Positions 9,091 to 17,161 of a stretch of 64,000 bases of DNA are shown piece by piece. This DNA is from Dyella terrae (lineage in GTDB: Bacteria; Pseudomonadota; Gammaproteobacteria; Xanthomonadales; Rhodanobacteraceae). The notes below the pieces were generated by a model. That model saw only the letters and a list, made by a program, of their open reading frames with translations. It had not been told where the DNA came from and made no database searches. The stretch spans positions 3,038,001 through 3,102,000 of the forward strand of contig NZ_CP089414.1 in the NCBI RefSeq assembly GCF_022394535.1, written 5' to 3'. Numbering within the stretch: the stretch's first letter is position 1; the number at the start of each line of letters is the position of its first letter. The position numbers and the translations under genes are program-made.

Positions 9091-10125
9091 ATGAACCGTC
9101 GCGCCTGCTGGTTGGCATGCCTCGCGTGGCTGGCCGCTGCCGCCTGGGCCGGCGATGCGCCCACAGGCGTCATCAACGATGTCGTGTTCTCGCAGTACGC
9201 CGAGTACGCCAACAGTACGGAACTCGCGCGGCGGCTGGTGTCGCCACTGAATGCGCAGCGCTTGCAGCAACGCGCCGCCGCCAGCGGAATAGCCATCGCC
9301 GAGCAGCCGGTAGATCTCGCGCATGAGCGCTTCGCGCTCTACGTACCTGCGCAAGCGCCGCCCGAAGGCTACGCACTGCTGGTGTTCGTACCACCGTGGA
9401 ACGAGGCGAAGATTCCCCCTTCGTGGACGTCCGTGCTCGACCGTCACGGCATGATCCTTGTCACCGCCGCTGGCATCGGCAACGACGCCAACGTGCTGGA
9501 CCGGCGTGATCCGGTGGCACTGCTCGCCACCACCAATGCCATGTCGCGTTATCGGGTCAATCCGCAACGCGTCTACGTCGGCGGATTTTCCGGCGGCTCC
9601 CGCGTCGCTCTGCGGCTGGCACTCGGCTATCCCGATCTTTTCCGTGGCGTACTGCTCGATGCGGGTAGCGATGCCATCGGGCAGACCGTTCCGCTGCCTC
9701 CCTCATCACTGCTGGAGAAGTTCCAGACGGGCTCGCGCATCGTCTACCTCACCGGACAGCAGGACGCAACTCGCCAGGATATGGAACGGCAAAGCCGCCA
9801 GTCATTACACGACTGGTGCATCACCAACATCGACACGCTGTCGATGGCGGGCGTTGGCCACGACCTTGCCGAGCCCGCCGCTCTGGATCGCGCGCTGACC
9901 TCACTGGAAACGCTGCATGCGCCGGATGCAGCCAAACTCGACGCCTGTCGCGCGCGCATAACGAGCGAACTGAACGCCGATATAGACAAGGTGCACGCGA
10001 CACTCGAAGCAGGCCGCATCGACGACGCAAAGAAGCAGCTCGACGTGGTGGACCACCGCTACGGCGGGCTGGCCGCACCGCGCAGCGTGGAACTGGCGGC
10101 GCGGCTCCAGCTAGCAGCGCACTAG
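9091..10125 (+). CDS. Exported alpha/beta hydrolase (esterase-like)
   Basis: 344 residues with a signal peptide of about 20 residues (AAAAWA-GD). The core contains a PPWNE oxyanion-region loop, the nucleophile motif GGFSGGS (Ser about 167) and a late GVGHDLAEPA His. This resembles PHB-depolymerase/feruloyl-esterase-like serine hydrolases. The last 80 residues are helical and charged and have no family I recognise. The stop codon overlaps that of the convergent DUF2252 gene in the tetranucleotide CTAG at 10122-10125, so the genes share their ends exactly. Confidence 0.72.
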   Translation: MNRRACWLACLAWLAAAAWAGDAPTGVINDVVFSQYAEYANSTELARRLVSPLNAQRLQQRAAASGIAIAEQPVDLAHERFALYVPAQAPPEGYALLVFVPPWNEAKIPPSWTSVLDRHGMILVTAAGIGNDANVLDRRDPVALLATTNAMSRYRVNPQRVYVGGFSGGSRVALRLALGYPDLFRGVLLDAGSDAIGQTVPLPPSSLLEKFQTGSRIVYLTGQQDATRQDMERQSRQSLHDWCITNIDTLSMAGVGHDLAEPAALDRALTSLETLHAPDAAKLDACRARITSELNADIDKVHATLEAGRIDDAKKQLDVVDHRYGGLAAPRSVELAARLQLAAH

Positions 10126-11600
10126 CTGAGCGATACCGCTTCCACCTTCCCCGCCCGCACCGCTTTCACCAGGGCTGCGTGGTCACGCTCGTTCTGCTCA
10201 GCATAGGCCACCGAGAACGAGGCGATGGCATCGGCGAACGCATCGCTCTTGCCCAGGTAAGCAGACAGCAGCACCGCGTCGCCCGAACGCGCATGGGCAC
10301 GCGCCAGCGTATGCGCGCACAGACGGCCGTAGCGGCGCAGGTTGGGCACGCGCATCACTTCTATCTGTGGCGAGATCTTGGCATCACGCAGCTGGCGCAC
10401 GTAGAACTGGCGCGTCGGCCCCTGTGTCCAGCCGAGGAACATGTCGCTGGCCGCCTGCATCAGGCGCTGGCCGGCGACCACGCGCTGTCCGTGATGCTTG
10501 TACGGCACGATGCCGACGAAGGGCTCGACGACCGACTGTCGCGCCTCCTTGAACTGCAGAAAAAGCGGGTCGCCGCTGCCAGACACCAGCAGCATGATCC
10601 CGCAATAAGTGCCCACGCTGCCCACGCCCACCACCTTCACCGCGGAATCCACGGCCTCGAAGCGATCGAGCAGTACGCGCCGTTCGGGCGACAACGAGTT
10701 GCGGTAGTCGTCATAGGCCAGTTGGCGCTCTTCAAGCGTGATGTGGTTGGCCAGTTCGTCGTCGTGATAGATCAGCGGTGGCTCGTCCTGGATGCGCGGC
10801 GGCGAACCGCCGGCCACCGTGAGCTTGATGAACTCCTTGGTATGCGCAGTGAACTCTACGGCCTTGCTCACACTCTTGATGGCGAGCTTCTTCATCTCCG
10901 CATCTTGCATGCGGTCGATCACGTCCTGCAGGTCGATGTGGTCGTACCACGCTTCGAGCAACGGCATCTCGGCGTACTCGGCCAGATGCACCTTGTAGGC
11001 CGCGGCGGCTTCCCAGGCGATATCCTTCGCGTCGCTTTCACTGAAGCCGTTGGCGCGCGATGCTACGAACAGGCTCGCGCATAGACGCTTGACGTCCCAC
11101 TCCCACGGACCAATGGCGGTCTCGTCGAAATCGTTGATGTCGAATACCAGCTTGCGCTCGGGCGTGGCGAAGCCACCAAAGTTGACCAGATGGCAGTCAC
11201 CGCAGATCTGCAGGTTGACGCCAGTACGCTCGGTGGTGGCGAGGTCGCCCGCCATGATGGCCGCTGCGCCGCGATAGAAAGCGAACGGTGAGGCCATCAT
11301 GCGCCCATAGCGGATCGGCACCAGCGACGGCACGCGACCCTTCGACGTTTCGATCAGCAGGTCCACCGGATCAAACCGGTTCTTGGGTGCCTTCCAGCCG
11401 CCTAGCGCCTTGCGCGGCACCTTCTCGCGAATGGCCCGCGCCATGGCCTGCCGCTCTGCCGCCCTCTCGAGCAGGGTGGCCTGCGAGAGCGGTACGGTCT
11501 CTCGATGAGCGCGTCGGGCAGCGGAGATCTTCTCCTCCGCGGTTGCCTTGACCGATTTGCGGGTCAGCTTGGGGGCGCGTTCGTCCGTCGTCCTCGACAT
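10122..11600 (-). CDS. DUF2252 family protein
   Basis: 492 residues. The start at 11600 has a GAGGTGG-like ribosome site 5-6 bases upstream. DUF2252 signatures are clear: RMMASPFAFYRGAA, CGDCHLVNFGGF, VFDINDFDET and GPWEWDVKRL in the first half, and a C-terminal block with DMFLGWTQG and FYVRQLRDAKI. The fold is thought to resemble aminoglycoside phosphotransferase/kinase-like proteins, but no activity is established. The N-terminal 60 residues are highly charged and probably disordered. No signal peptide, so cytoplasmic. Confidence 0.9.
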   Translation of the reverse strand: MSRTTDERAPKLTRKSVKATAEEKISAARRAHRETVPLSQATLLERAAERQAMARAIREKVPRKALGGWKAPKNRFDPVDLLIETSKGRVPSLVPIRYGRMMASPFAFYRGAAAIMAGDLATTERTGVNLQICGDCHLVNFGGFATPERKLVFDINDFDETAIGPWEWDVKRLCASLFVASRANGFSESDAKDIAWEAAAAYKVHLAEYAEMPLLEAWYDHIDLQDVIDRMQDAEMKKLAIKSVSKAVEFTAHTKEFIKLTVAGGSPPRIQDEPPLIYHDDELANHITLEERQLAYDDYRNSLSPERRVLLDRFEAVDSAVKVVGVGSVGTYCGIMLLVSGSGDPLFLQFKEARQSVVEPFVGIVPYKHHGQRVVAGQRLMQAASDMFLGWTQGPTRQFYVRQLRDAKISPQIEVMRVPNLRRYGRLCAHTLARAHARSGDAVLLSAYLGKSDAFADAIASFSVAYAEQNERDHAALVKAVRAGKVEAVSLS

Positions 11601-11732
11601 CGTTTCCACCTCGCGAAAAGGGCACCGGGATGCCCAGGAGAGTCGCATCAGCGGCTCATTTGACGCCGCCGGCTCGCAAAGTGGAATAGCAAAACTACGT
11701 ACGCCGTCAAGCGGCGTCCGCCCCGGAAACGG

Positions 11733-12533
11733 TTAATCCGAGAGCGTCTCGTGCGACGCCACTTCGCCCTGTTTCCAGTAGCTGGATGCCTTGATGCGCT
11801 GCCGGTCCAACCCATGAACCTCAATCAGCCGCTGCCGCACCTGGCGAATGCTGGCGTACTCGCCGGCAGCCCAGGCGAAGCCGTGGCCTTCGGGCAGGAT
11901 GAGATCGCTCACGGCGCCGGGCAGACCACCCTTGTCGGCGTCGCGACGCAGCCAGGTCACGCTGGCTTGTGCCGCGGTGGGGATATCCAGCACTGCTTCG
12001 CCGTCTTCGACCTCGATGATGGCGATGATGCACTCACCGGGCGTGGCCTCTTCCAGGCGACGGGCGATGGCCGGCAGCGCGGTTTCGTCGCCCAACAGCA
12101 GGTTCCAGTCCAGCCCGTCGGGAAGGATGGAGGAGCCACGCGGGCCGCCGACGCCCAACAAATCGCCGACCCGCGCGTTACGCGCCCACGAGGCGGCCGG
12201 GCCTTCGCCGTGCAGCACAAATTCGATGTCCAGCTCGTTGGCAGCGCGATCGTACCGTCGCGGGGTGTAGTCGCGGCTGGCCGGGCGCGGGCGGGACGGA
12301 TCGAACTCGATGCCTTGTTCGGTCACCGTGGGCAGCGATGGCCGCGACTCACCTTCGGCAGGCAGGAACAGCTTCACGTGATCGTCGAACGAGGCGGAGA
12401 CGAAATCGGCCAGATCACCCGTGAGCGTGACGCACAGCAGGCGGGGCGAGACGTGCGCCAGCCGCTTCACGATCAGCTCGCGCATCTTCAGGGGGTGCCG
12501 GACGCGCCGGATTTCAGGGGAAACAGGGGACAT
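11733..12533 (-). CDS. Siderophore-interacting protein (FAD-binding ferric-siderophore reductase family)
   Basis: 266 residues. The start at 12533 has GAGG 5 bases upstream. Features of the SIP/ViuB family: an N-terminal flavin-binding beta barrel with SRDYTPRRYD, a Gly-rich GVGGPRGSS loop, and a C-terminal NAD(P)H-binding half (LLGDETALPAIARRLEE, FAWAAGEYASIRQVRQRL). These cytoplasmic enzymes reduce ferric siderophores to release iron. It is divergent from a MarR regulator across a 77-bp spacer that carries a -10 box and a palindrome, so regulation by that MarR protein is likely. Confidence 0.9.
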   Translation of the reverse strand: MSPVSPEIRRVRHPLKMRELIVKRLAHVSPRLLCVTLTGDLADFVSASFDDHVKLFLPAEGESRPSLPTVTEQGIEFDPSRPRPASRDYTPRRYDRAANELDIEFVLHGEGPAASWARNARVGDLLGVGGPRGSSILPDGLDWNLLLGDETALPAIARRLEEATPGECIIAIIEVEDGEAVLDIPTAAQASVTWLRRDADKGGLPGAVSDLILPEGHGFAWAAGEYASIRQVRQRLIEVHGLDRQRIKASSYWKQGEVASHETLSD

Positions 12534-12544
12534 GGGAACCTCGC

Positions 12545-12600
12545 TGGTCACGGCATGGCCGCACCGATATAATGGATCGAACTCATAGTGAGCTTGCTCA
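12545..12600 (+). promoter_or_regulatory. Promoter and operator of the marR gene
   Basis: A perfect TATAAT lies at 12568-12573, with TGGTCA (4 of 6 matches to TTGACA) 17 bp upstream at 12545-12550. Directly downstream, at 12589-12600, is the exact inverted repeat TGAGC-TT-GCTCA. An operator just after the transcription start fits MarR autorepression. The -35 region overlaps the ribosome site of the divergent siderophore gene. The TATAAT also overlaps an in-frame ATG at 12572, which argues that translation starts later, at 12611. Confidence 0.6.
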
Positions 12601-12610
12601 ATACTTTTCC

Positions 12611-13048
12611 ATGACCACCACCCGCAAGTCAACCACCGTCGAACTGGCCGACGCCTTCCTGGCCCTGCATCACTTGGTGCGTAAGCGCGTCGACGCCGCC
12701 ATGACGGCGGCCGGGCTGTCGCTTTCACAATCGAAACTGCTGGCGCTGGTCGCGCGGCTGGCGCCCTGCCGCCCCAGCGATATCGCCACTCAGATGGGTT
12801 ACGCCCCACGCACGGTAACCACGGCGCTGGATGCGCTGGAAGAAAACGGCTGGATCGAGCGCGCGCCGCACCCTACCGACCGCCGCGCGCAGTTGGTCGT
12901 CATCACCGACGCCGGCCAGGCCAAGCTGGACGAAGTGCAAGGCCCCAAGCGTCAGGCGGTGGAGCAACTGTTCGGCGTGCTGAGTGCTGACGAACAGAAA
13001 CAACTGCGCGAACTCATGGATCGCGTGCGCGAGCGCGCCGACGACTGA
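12611..13048 (+). CDS. MarR family transcriptional regulator
   Basis: 145 residues from the ATG at 12611; the ATG at 12572 lies inside the -10 box and was rejected. A winged helix-turn-helix of MarR type is visible: LSQSKLLALVARLAPCRPSD, then GYAPRTVTTALDALEENGWIER and the wing HPTDRRAQLVVIT. A C-terminal helix provides dimerisation. The divergent position beside the siderophore-interacting protein, with a palindrome between them, suggests control of itself and of that gene. The ligand is unknown. Confidence 0.9.
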   Translation: MTTTRKSTTVELADAFLALHHLVRKRVDAAMTAAGLSLSQSKLLALVARLAPCRPSDIATQMGYAPRTVTTALDALEENGWIERAPHPTDRRAQLVVITDAGQAKLDEVQGPKRQAVEQLFGVLSADEQKQLRELMDRVRERADD

Positions 13049-13064
13049 GCTCCGCTGCCCACAA

Positions 13065-13094
13065 AGAAAAGAGGGCGGCGAGTCGCCGCCCTCT
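13065..13094 (-). terminator. Intrinsic terminator of the hsp20 gene
   Basis: An 11-bp GC-rich stem (AGAGGGCGGCG) with a 3-nt loop is followed on the minus strand by TTTTCTTTG. It lies 36 bases past the stop of the Hsp20 gene. It is a textbook rho-independent terminator, and it also sits just after the convergent marR stop. Confidence 0.85.
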
Positions 13095-13129
13095 CGGGTA
13101 AAACACGCGATGAATCGTGGAAAAGGTGA

Positions 13130-13591
13130 TTACGCCGCCTGACTTTGGACCGGCGCCGCATTCGCCGCGACGGATTCACCGATCTCGACGCGACGCAGCT
13201 TGTATGCCTCGGGGATCTCGCGCTTGAGGTCGACCACCAGCAAGCCGTTCTCCATGCGCGCGCCCGTCACCAGCATATGGTCAGCCAGCTCGAAACGGCG
13301 ATTGAACGGGCGGTTGGCAATGCCACGATGCAGCACTTCGCCTTCCTGCTCACCCTTGCGCTCGCCGGTAACGGTGAGCATGTTGCCCTGCACGGTGATG
13401 TTGATGTCTTCGCGGCTAAAGCCAGCCACCGCCATGGTGATCCGGTACTTGTCCTCGCTCAGCTTCACAGAATCAAACGGGGGCCAGTTGTCGTTCGTCT
13501 GCGTGCGGGTAGCCGCCTCAAGCAGATCAAACACGCGGTCATAGCCGATGCTGGAACGGTGCAGCGGCGAGAAATCCAGAACAGTACGCAT
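13130..13591 (-). CDS. Small heat-shock protein Hsp20 (IbpA-like)
   Basis: 153 residues. An IbpA-like N-terminus (MRTVLDFSPLHRSSIGYDR) leads into an alpha-crystallin domain with YRITMAVAGFSREDINI, GNMLTVTGERKGE and the ENGLLVVDLKREIPE strand. The C-terminal tail is Ala-rich. ATP-independent holdase that keeps unfolding proteins soluble under heat stress. An alternative in-frame ATG two codons upstream (13597) lies nearer the GGAG ribosome site. Expression is probably heat-controlled at two levels: a sigma-32-type promoter and a hairpin over the ribosome site (separate entries). Confidence 0.95.
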   Translation of the reverse strand: MRTVLDFSPLHRSSIGYDRVFDLLEAATRTQTNDNWPPFDSVKLSEDKYRITMAVAGFSREDINITVQGNMLTVTGERKGEQEGEVLHRGIANRPFNRRFELADHMLVTGARMENGLLVVDLKREIPEAYKLRRVEIGESVAANAAPVQSQAA

Positions 13592-13592
13592 A

Positions 13593-13618
13593 ACCATATT
13601 CTCCAATGAGCAACAGGT
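13593..13618 (-). promoter_or_regulatory. ROSE-like RNA thermometer hairpin over the hsp20 ribosome site
   Basis: In the mRNA, GUUGCUC pairs with GAGAAU around an AUUG tetraloop, leaving one G bulged. The helix continues outward as ACCU against AUGGU with one bulged U. The GGAG ribosome site and the first AUG are buried. The UUGCU stretch facing the ribosome site with a bulged G is the hallmark of ROSE elements in small heat-shock genes. The pairing was worked out by hand and not folded computationally. Confidence 0.6.
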
Positions 13619-13674
13619 AGACGCCGCGCAACATGCAGCGGCGCACCGGCCCCGAAGCGACCGGTGACAGGGAG

Positions 13675-13700
13675 ATGTGGCTGCGACACTTCGATTCAAG
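13675..13700 (-). promoter_or_regulatory. Sigma-32-type heat-shock promoter for hsp20
   Basis: On the minus strand CTTGAA (13695-13700) and CCACAT (13675-13680) are separated by 14 bases. They match the RpoH consensus CTTGAA / CCCCAT with one mismatch in the -10. The implied start lies about 70 bases before the Hsp20 ATG, leaving room for the thermometer hairpin. Confidence 0.65.
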
Positions 13701-13832
13701 CGGCCTGTTTCAGCCGTCGTTTAGCCATCCAAGTAAAAGACAACCAACCCTTGAAATACTCTGGCCGGTCCTCATGGTGGCCACTCGTGCGAGATCAAGG
13801 GCAGGCTGACCTCCCTTCTCGCAACCTATCCG

Positions 13833-14237
13833 CTACGACGGATCGGTGTCGTAACGCGTGATGCCCACGGGCAACTTCACCCAGGCGTGCCGGCGATGTT
13901 CATAGACCGAGTCTTCCGGCGGCGGAAAGGTGGGATCGGCAAATGCGCCCACCGCGACGGACACGCGTCCTTCCACGCCTTCTTCCGTGTGAAAAACGGT
14001 GCTGCCACAGACAGGACAGAAGCGGAAACGGAACTGCGATCCATGATCGCCCGTGCGCACGAACTCCGTCGCCTTGCCGGTGACCGTGTACGGCGCGGCA
14101 TAACCGGCCAGCGCGGCGAACACGCTGCCCGTGCGTTGTTGGCATGCGAGGCAATGGCAAACGCCAACGCCAAGGAGTTCACCTTGCACTTCGATCCGCA
14201 ACTGACCGCAATAACAGGATGCTGTTCTGCTGGACAT
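13833..14237 (-). CDS. GFA family (glutathione-dependent formaldehyde-activating-like) zinc protein
   Basis: 134 residues. The start at 14237 has GGAGG 5 bases upstream. Zinc-binding cysteines are in family positions: CYC (8, 10), CHCLAC (27, 29, 32) and CPVCGS (74, 77). The fold is a small beta sandwich. Family members bind zinc and some bind glutathione, but most have no proven reaction, so the formaldehyde name should not be taken literally. It lies 26 bp downstream of the XRE regulator on the same strand and may be co-transcribed with it. Confidence 0.9.
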   Translation of the reverse strand: MSSRTASCYCGQLRIEVQGELLGVGVCHCLACQQRTGSVFAALAGYAAPYTVTGKATEFVRTGDHGSQFRFRFCPVCGSTVFHTEEGVEGRVSVAVGAFADPTFPPPEDSVYEHRRHAWVKLPVGITRYDTDPS

Positions 14238-14263
14238 GCCAACCTCCGTGGAGATGCTGATCG

Positions 14264-15106
14264 TCAGGACACGCCGGACCCCGCGGGCCCATCCACCAAG
14301 CGACGGACGCGTACAGCATCCTCCGGCGTCGCCGGACTGTAGACCACCATGCTGAGCCCCGGTTGGTCGCTCACTGCGAACACCGAGTAGTCCAATGCAA
14401 CAGGGCCTACCACCGGGTGGCGCATGTGCTTGGTGCCTTCGCCGTAAGCGCGCACGTCGTGGTCGCCCCACATGTCCGCAAACTCGTGGCTTTGTTCGCA
14501 CATCTCCGCGACGAAGGCTTCCACGTCTCTCGATGCGCCGATGCGAGCGATCTCGGCGCGAAAGGCCGCGACGATGGCGCGTGCATCACTCTCCCACTCT
14601 GTCATGCGCTCGCGCACCTGGGCGTTGCCAAAGATCAGCCGCAGCGAATTACGCTGCTCCGGCGGAAATGCGGCGTAATCGCCAAGCACCTTGGTGGCGG
14701 CATGGTTCCACGCCACGATGTCCCAACGCACCGTGCGCACGAACGCCGGGCTGTACGTCATGGCATCGAGCACGCGTTGCAGGCGCGGCGTCACGCCTTG
14801 GGGAGCCTCGTACCGCACCTGTGGCGGGCGATGTTGGGCCAGCAGGAAGAGGTGCTCGCGTTCGACCGGATTCAACGCCAGTGCGCGCGCCAGACGATCA
14901 AGCACGTCGGCGGACGGCGAACCGCCACGCCCTTGTTCAAGCCACGTGTACCAGGTCGCGCTGACGTTGGCGCGTTGCGCCACTTCCTCGCGCCGCAATC
15001 CCGGCGTGCGCCGGCGCGACGAGGAAAACCCGTAGGTCACCGGATCAAGCCGCGCGCGACGATCCCTGAGGAAGATCCCCAGCGGATTCTCGTCGGTGCC
15101 TGCCAT
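14264..15106 (-). CDS. XRE-type regulator with MmyB-like ligand-binding domain
   Basis: 280 residues from 15106; an alternative ATG at 15127 lies within a palindrome. The N-terminal helix-turn-helix (residues about 8-70) includes FLRDRRARLDP, TPGLRREEVAQRANVS and WYTWLEQGR. The C-terminal part is the MmyB-type PAS-like domain with YSPAFVRTVRWDIVAWNHAA and HPVVGPVALDYSVF. The pattern is typical of regulators transcribed divergently from a short-chain dehydrogenase, as here. Ligand unknown, though fatty-acid-like ligands are reported for related domains. Confidence 0.9.
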   Translation of the reverse strand: MAGTDENPLGIFLRDRRARLDPVTYGFSSSRRRTPGLRREEVAQRANVSATWYTWLEQGRGGSPSADVLDRLARALALNPVEREHLFLLAQHRPPQVRYEAPQGVTPRLQRVLDAMTYSPAFVRTVRWDIVAWNHAATKVLGDYAAFPPEQRNSLRLIFGNAQVRERMTEWESDARAIVAAFRAEIARIGASRDVEAFVAEMCEQSHEFADMWGDHDVRAYGEGTKHMRHPVVGPVALDYSVFAVSDQPGLSMVVYSPATPEDAVRVRRLVDGPAGSGVS

Positions 15107-15125
15107 GCTCAGCCTGTCAGTCGCC

Positions 15126-15135
15126 ATACCGGTAT
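15126..15135. promoter_or_regulatory. Candidate operator between the XRE regulator and the SDR gene
   Basis: A perfect 10-bp palindrome ATACCGGTAT sits in the divergent spacer, about 20 bases before the regulator start and 74 before the SDR start. Its position suits a site for the XRE protein. This rests on symmetry and location only. Confidence 0.35.
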
Positions 15136-15208
15136 AACGTCACGGCTTCATCGCCGATGCGCCCTGCGCCGATCATCCAAGTCGGTTGATTCACTCAGGG
15201 ACTTTATC

Positions 15209-16096
15209 ATGCGTGTATTCGTTACTGGCGCCACGGGCTTTGTGGGTTCCGCCGTCGTTCGTGAACTGCTGGATGCCGGGCACCAGGTGGTGGGGCTGGT
15301 CCGTTCTGATGCCTCCGCCAGCGCGCTTGCCGCCACCGGTGCCGAGGTGCACCGCGGATCATTGGAAGACCTGGAAAGCCTGCACCGTGGCGTCGCCATG
15401 GCGGATGGCGTAATCCACACCGCCTTCATTCACGATTTCACCCAGTTCGAGAAAAGCTGTGAGATCGAACGCGTGGCGCTTGGCGCCATCGGCGACGCCT
15501 TGGCCGGCTCGAACCGTCCATTGGTGGTCACATCCGGCACGGGTCTGCTCGCGTCGGGACGCCTCGCGACGGAGGAGGACGCCAACACCTCCATCTTCCC
15601 GCGCGTTGTCTCGGAAAAGACCACCGAAGCGCTGGCCGCGCGCGGCATCAACGCGTCCGTGCTGCGCTTGCCACCTACGGTGCACGGCAACGGTGATCAC
15701 GGCTTCGTGCCTATCCTGATCAACCTCGCCCGGGAGAAGGGCGAATCGGCCTATGTGGGCAACGGTGACAACCGCTGGCCTGCCGTGCATCGGCTGGATG
15801 CGGCACGCCTGTATCGCCTTGCGCTGGAGAAGAGCACGGGCGGAGTGCGTTATCACGCCGTGGCTGAGGAAGGCGTGCCATTCCGTGACATCGCCACCCT
15901 CATCGGCCGCCACCTCGACCTTCCCGTGGTCAGCAAGACACCGGAAGAAGCCTCGGCGCATTTCGGTTGGTTCGCGCACTTCACGCAGATCGACAATCAC
16001 GTGTCGAGCGCGAGGACTCGCGCGCAACTAGGTTGGAAGCCGCAACAGGTGGAGCTGATCGACGACCTCGGCCAGGGTCACTACTTCAACCAGTGA
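15209..16096 (+). CDS. SDR family NAD(P)-dependent oxidoreductase (extended, epimerase-like)
   Basis: 295 residues. The Rossmann motif GATGFVG is at residues 7-13, with cofactor-selecting residues in LVRSDAS. The active site is atypical: the usual YxxxK is not obvious, and the region reads TSGTGLLASG then VVSEKTTEAL, with Ser/Lys but no clear Tyr. This layout is common in the NAD-dependent epimerase-like proteins found beside MmyB-type regulators. The substrate is unknown. Divergent from the XRE regulator and probably under its control. A hairpin follows the stop. Confidence 0.85.
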   Translation: MRVFVTGATGFVGSAVVRELLDAGHQVVGLVRSDASASALAATGAEVHRGSLEDLESLHRGVAMADGVIHTAFIHDFTQFEKSCEIERVALGAIGDALAGSNRPLVVTSGTGLLASGRLATEEDANTSIFPRVVSEKTTEALAARGINASVLRLPPTVHGNGDHGFVPILINLAREKGESAYVGNGDNRWPAVHRLDAARLYRLALEKSTGGVRYHAVAEEGVPFRDIATLIGRHLDLPVVSKTPEEASAHFGWFAHFTQIDNHVSSARTRAQLGWKPQQVELIDDLGQGHYFNQ

Positions 16097-16100
16097 ACCG

Positions 16101-16137
16101 TTCGCGCCATCCGTTCCGAATGATCGGATGGCGCGAA
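16101..16137. terminator. Hairpin between convergent genes
   Basis: A perfect 13-bp stem (TTCGCGCCATCCG) with an 11-nt loop fills the 45-bp gap between the SDR gene and the convergent methyltransferase gene. It lacks a clear T run. It probably separates the two transcripts. Confidence 0.5.
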
Positions 16138-16141
16138 AACC

Positions 16142-16984
16142 TCAGCGCCTAACCGCCAGTACGCCATCCAGTGCCAACTGCGCCTTGAAGCCAGCCTTCT
16201 CCAGCCGCTTCTCAACTTCGCGCGGTACATCGCGGTCACTGGTGAGCTTGTTCGGGCTGCCCGTGTAATGAAACATCCGGCCACCGCGCCGGAGCACGCG
16301 GGCCAGCTGATCGTAAAAGGCCTGAGCATAGAGCTCGCCCGCAATGCCGAAGCGCGGCGGGTCGTGCAGCAGCGCATCGACTGACGCGTCCGCGATCTGC
16401 ATGATCGCCTGCGACACGTCCGCATGGGTGAGCTGCAAACGCCCTCCGCTTGATGGTGCATCCGGATCGGGCGACCACGGATTGAGCGTGCGCAACCACA
16501 GCACATCCGGGTTCTTCTCGAACGATTGAATGCGCGCCACGCCTGCCTCCAGGCAGCACGCCGCGAAATAACCGAGCCCACCGCACGTATCGAGCACCAC
16601 CTTGCCGCGCGGCTCGACCAAGGCCACCTTGCGGCGAGCATCATCGACCGGCGACTCCTTCGAGGTGGGCAGCATCTTGATGCCGTCGATCTCGAACGTG
16701 GGCGCGCCCCACTCGGTCGGCACCAGCTTGATCAGCGAGCCCGAGAAGCACGACACCGACGAAAAGTCCTCGCCATCCCAGTAAAAGATCGTGCGGTCTT
16801 TCAGCTTGCCGGGATACGGATAGTGCTCTCCGTTCCACGTCCAGCGATCCACCTGCAACGTCGCGACGCCGCTCGAACGCCCAAGGTCCATCGAACCCGT
16901 CCATTCGACCTTGCCGGCATCGCGCGCGGCGATCAGCGCCTCGCCGTTGGGGCGCGTAAGCAGGGGGCCGGAGTAATGCGTCAC
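16142..16984 (-). CDS. COG2521-type SAM-dependent methyltransferase
   Basis: 280 residues. A poorly recognised N-terminal beta-rich part (1-110) precedes a Rossmann methyltransferase core. SAM motif I is DTCGGLGYF (132-140), followed by the acidic motif SFEKNPDVLWL (about 154-164), LNPWSPDP, and motif IV HDPPRFGIAGELY (207-219). It ends with RRGGRMFHYTGSPN. The combination NPWS...HDPPRF...FHYTG is that of COG2521 predicted methyltransferases, best known from archaea. The DPPR motif resembles the DPPY/NPPY of N-methyltransferases, so methylation of a nitrogen is possible. No obvious operon partner. Confidence 0.8.
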   Translation of the reverse strand: MTHYSGPLLTRPNGEALIAARDAGKVEWTGSMDLGRSSGVATLQVDRWTWNGEHYPYPGKLKDRTIFYWDGEDFSSVSCFSGSLIKLVPTEWGAPTFEIDGIKMLPTSKESPVDDARRKVALVEPRGKVVLDTCGGLGYFAACCLEAGVARIQSFEKNPDVLWLRTLNPWSPDPDAPSSGGRLQLTHADVSQAIMQIADASVDALLHDPPRFGIAGELYAQAFYDQLARVLRRGGRMFHYTGSPNKLTSDRDVPREVEKRLEKAGFKAQLALDGVLAVRR

Positions 16985-17161
16985 GTCTTTGCTTCCATCG
17001 GGATCATCACCGGCAGTTTATCGGGATGTCGCCCGTATGGCCCGAAGCGCCGATTCATTGCAGAAAATTTACGCAAACCTGCCTTTTTCTGCGTAGCGCC
17101 TTTACTCGACCCGACCGGATCATGAGCCCATCCGCCCTCCGCGGCGACGACAGGCACTACC

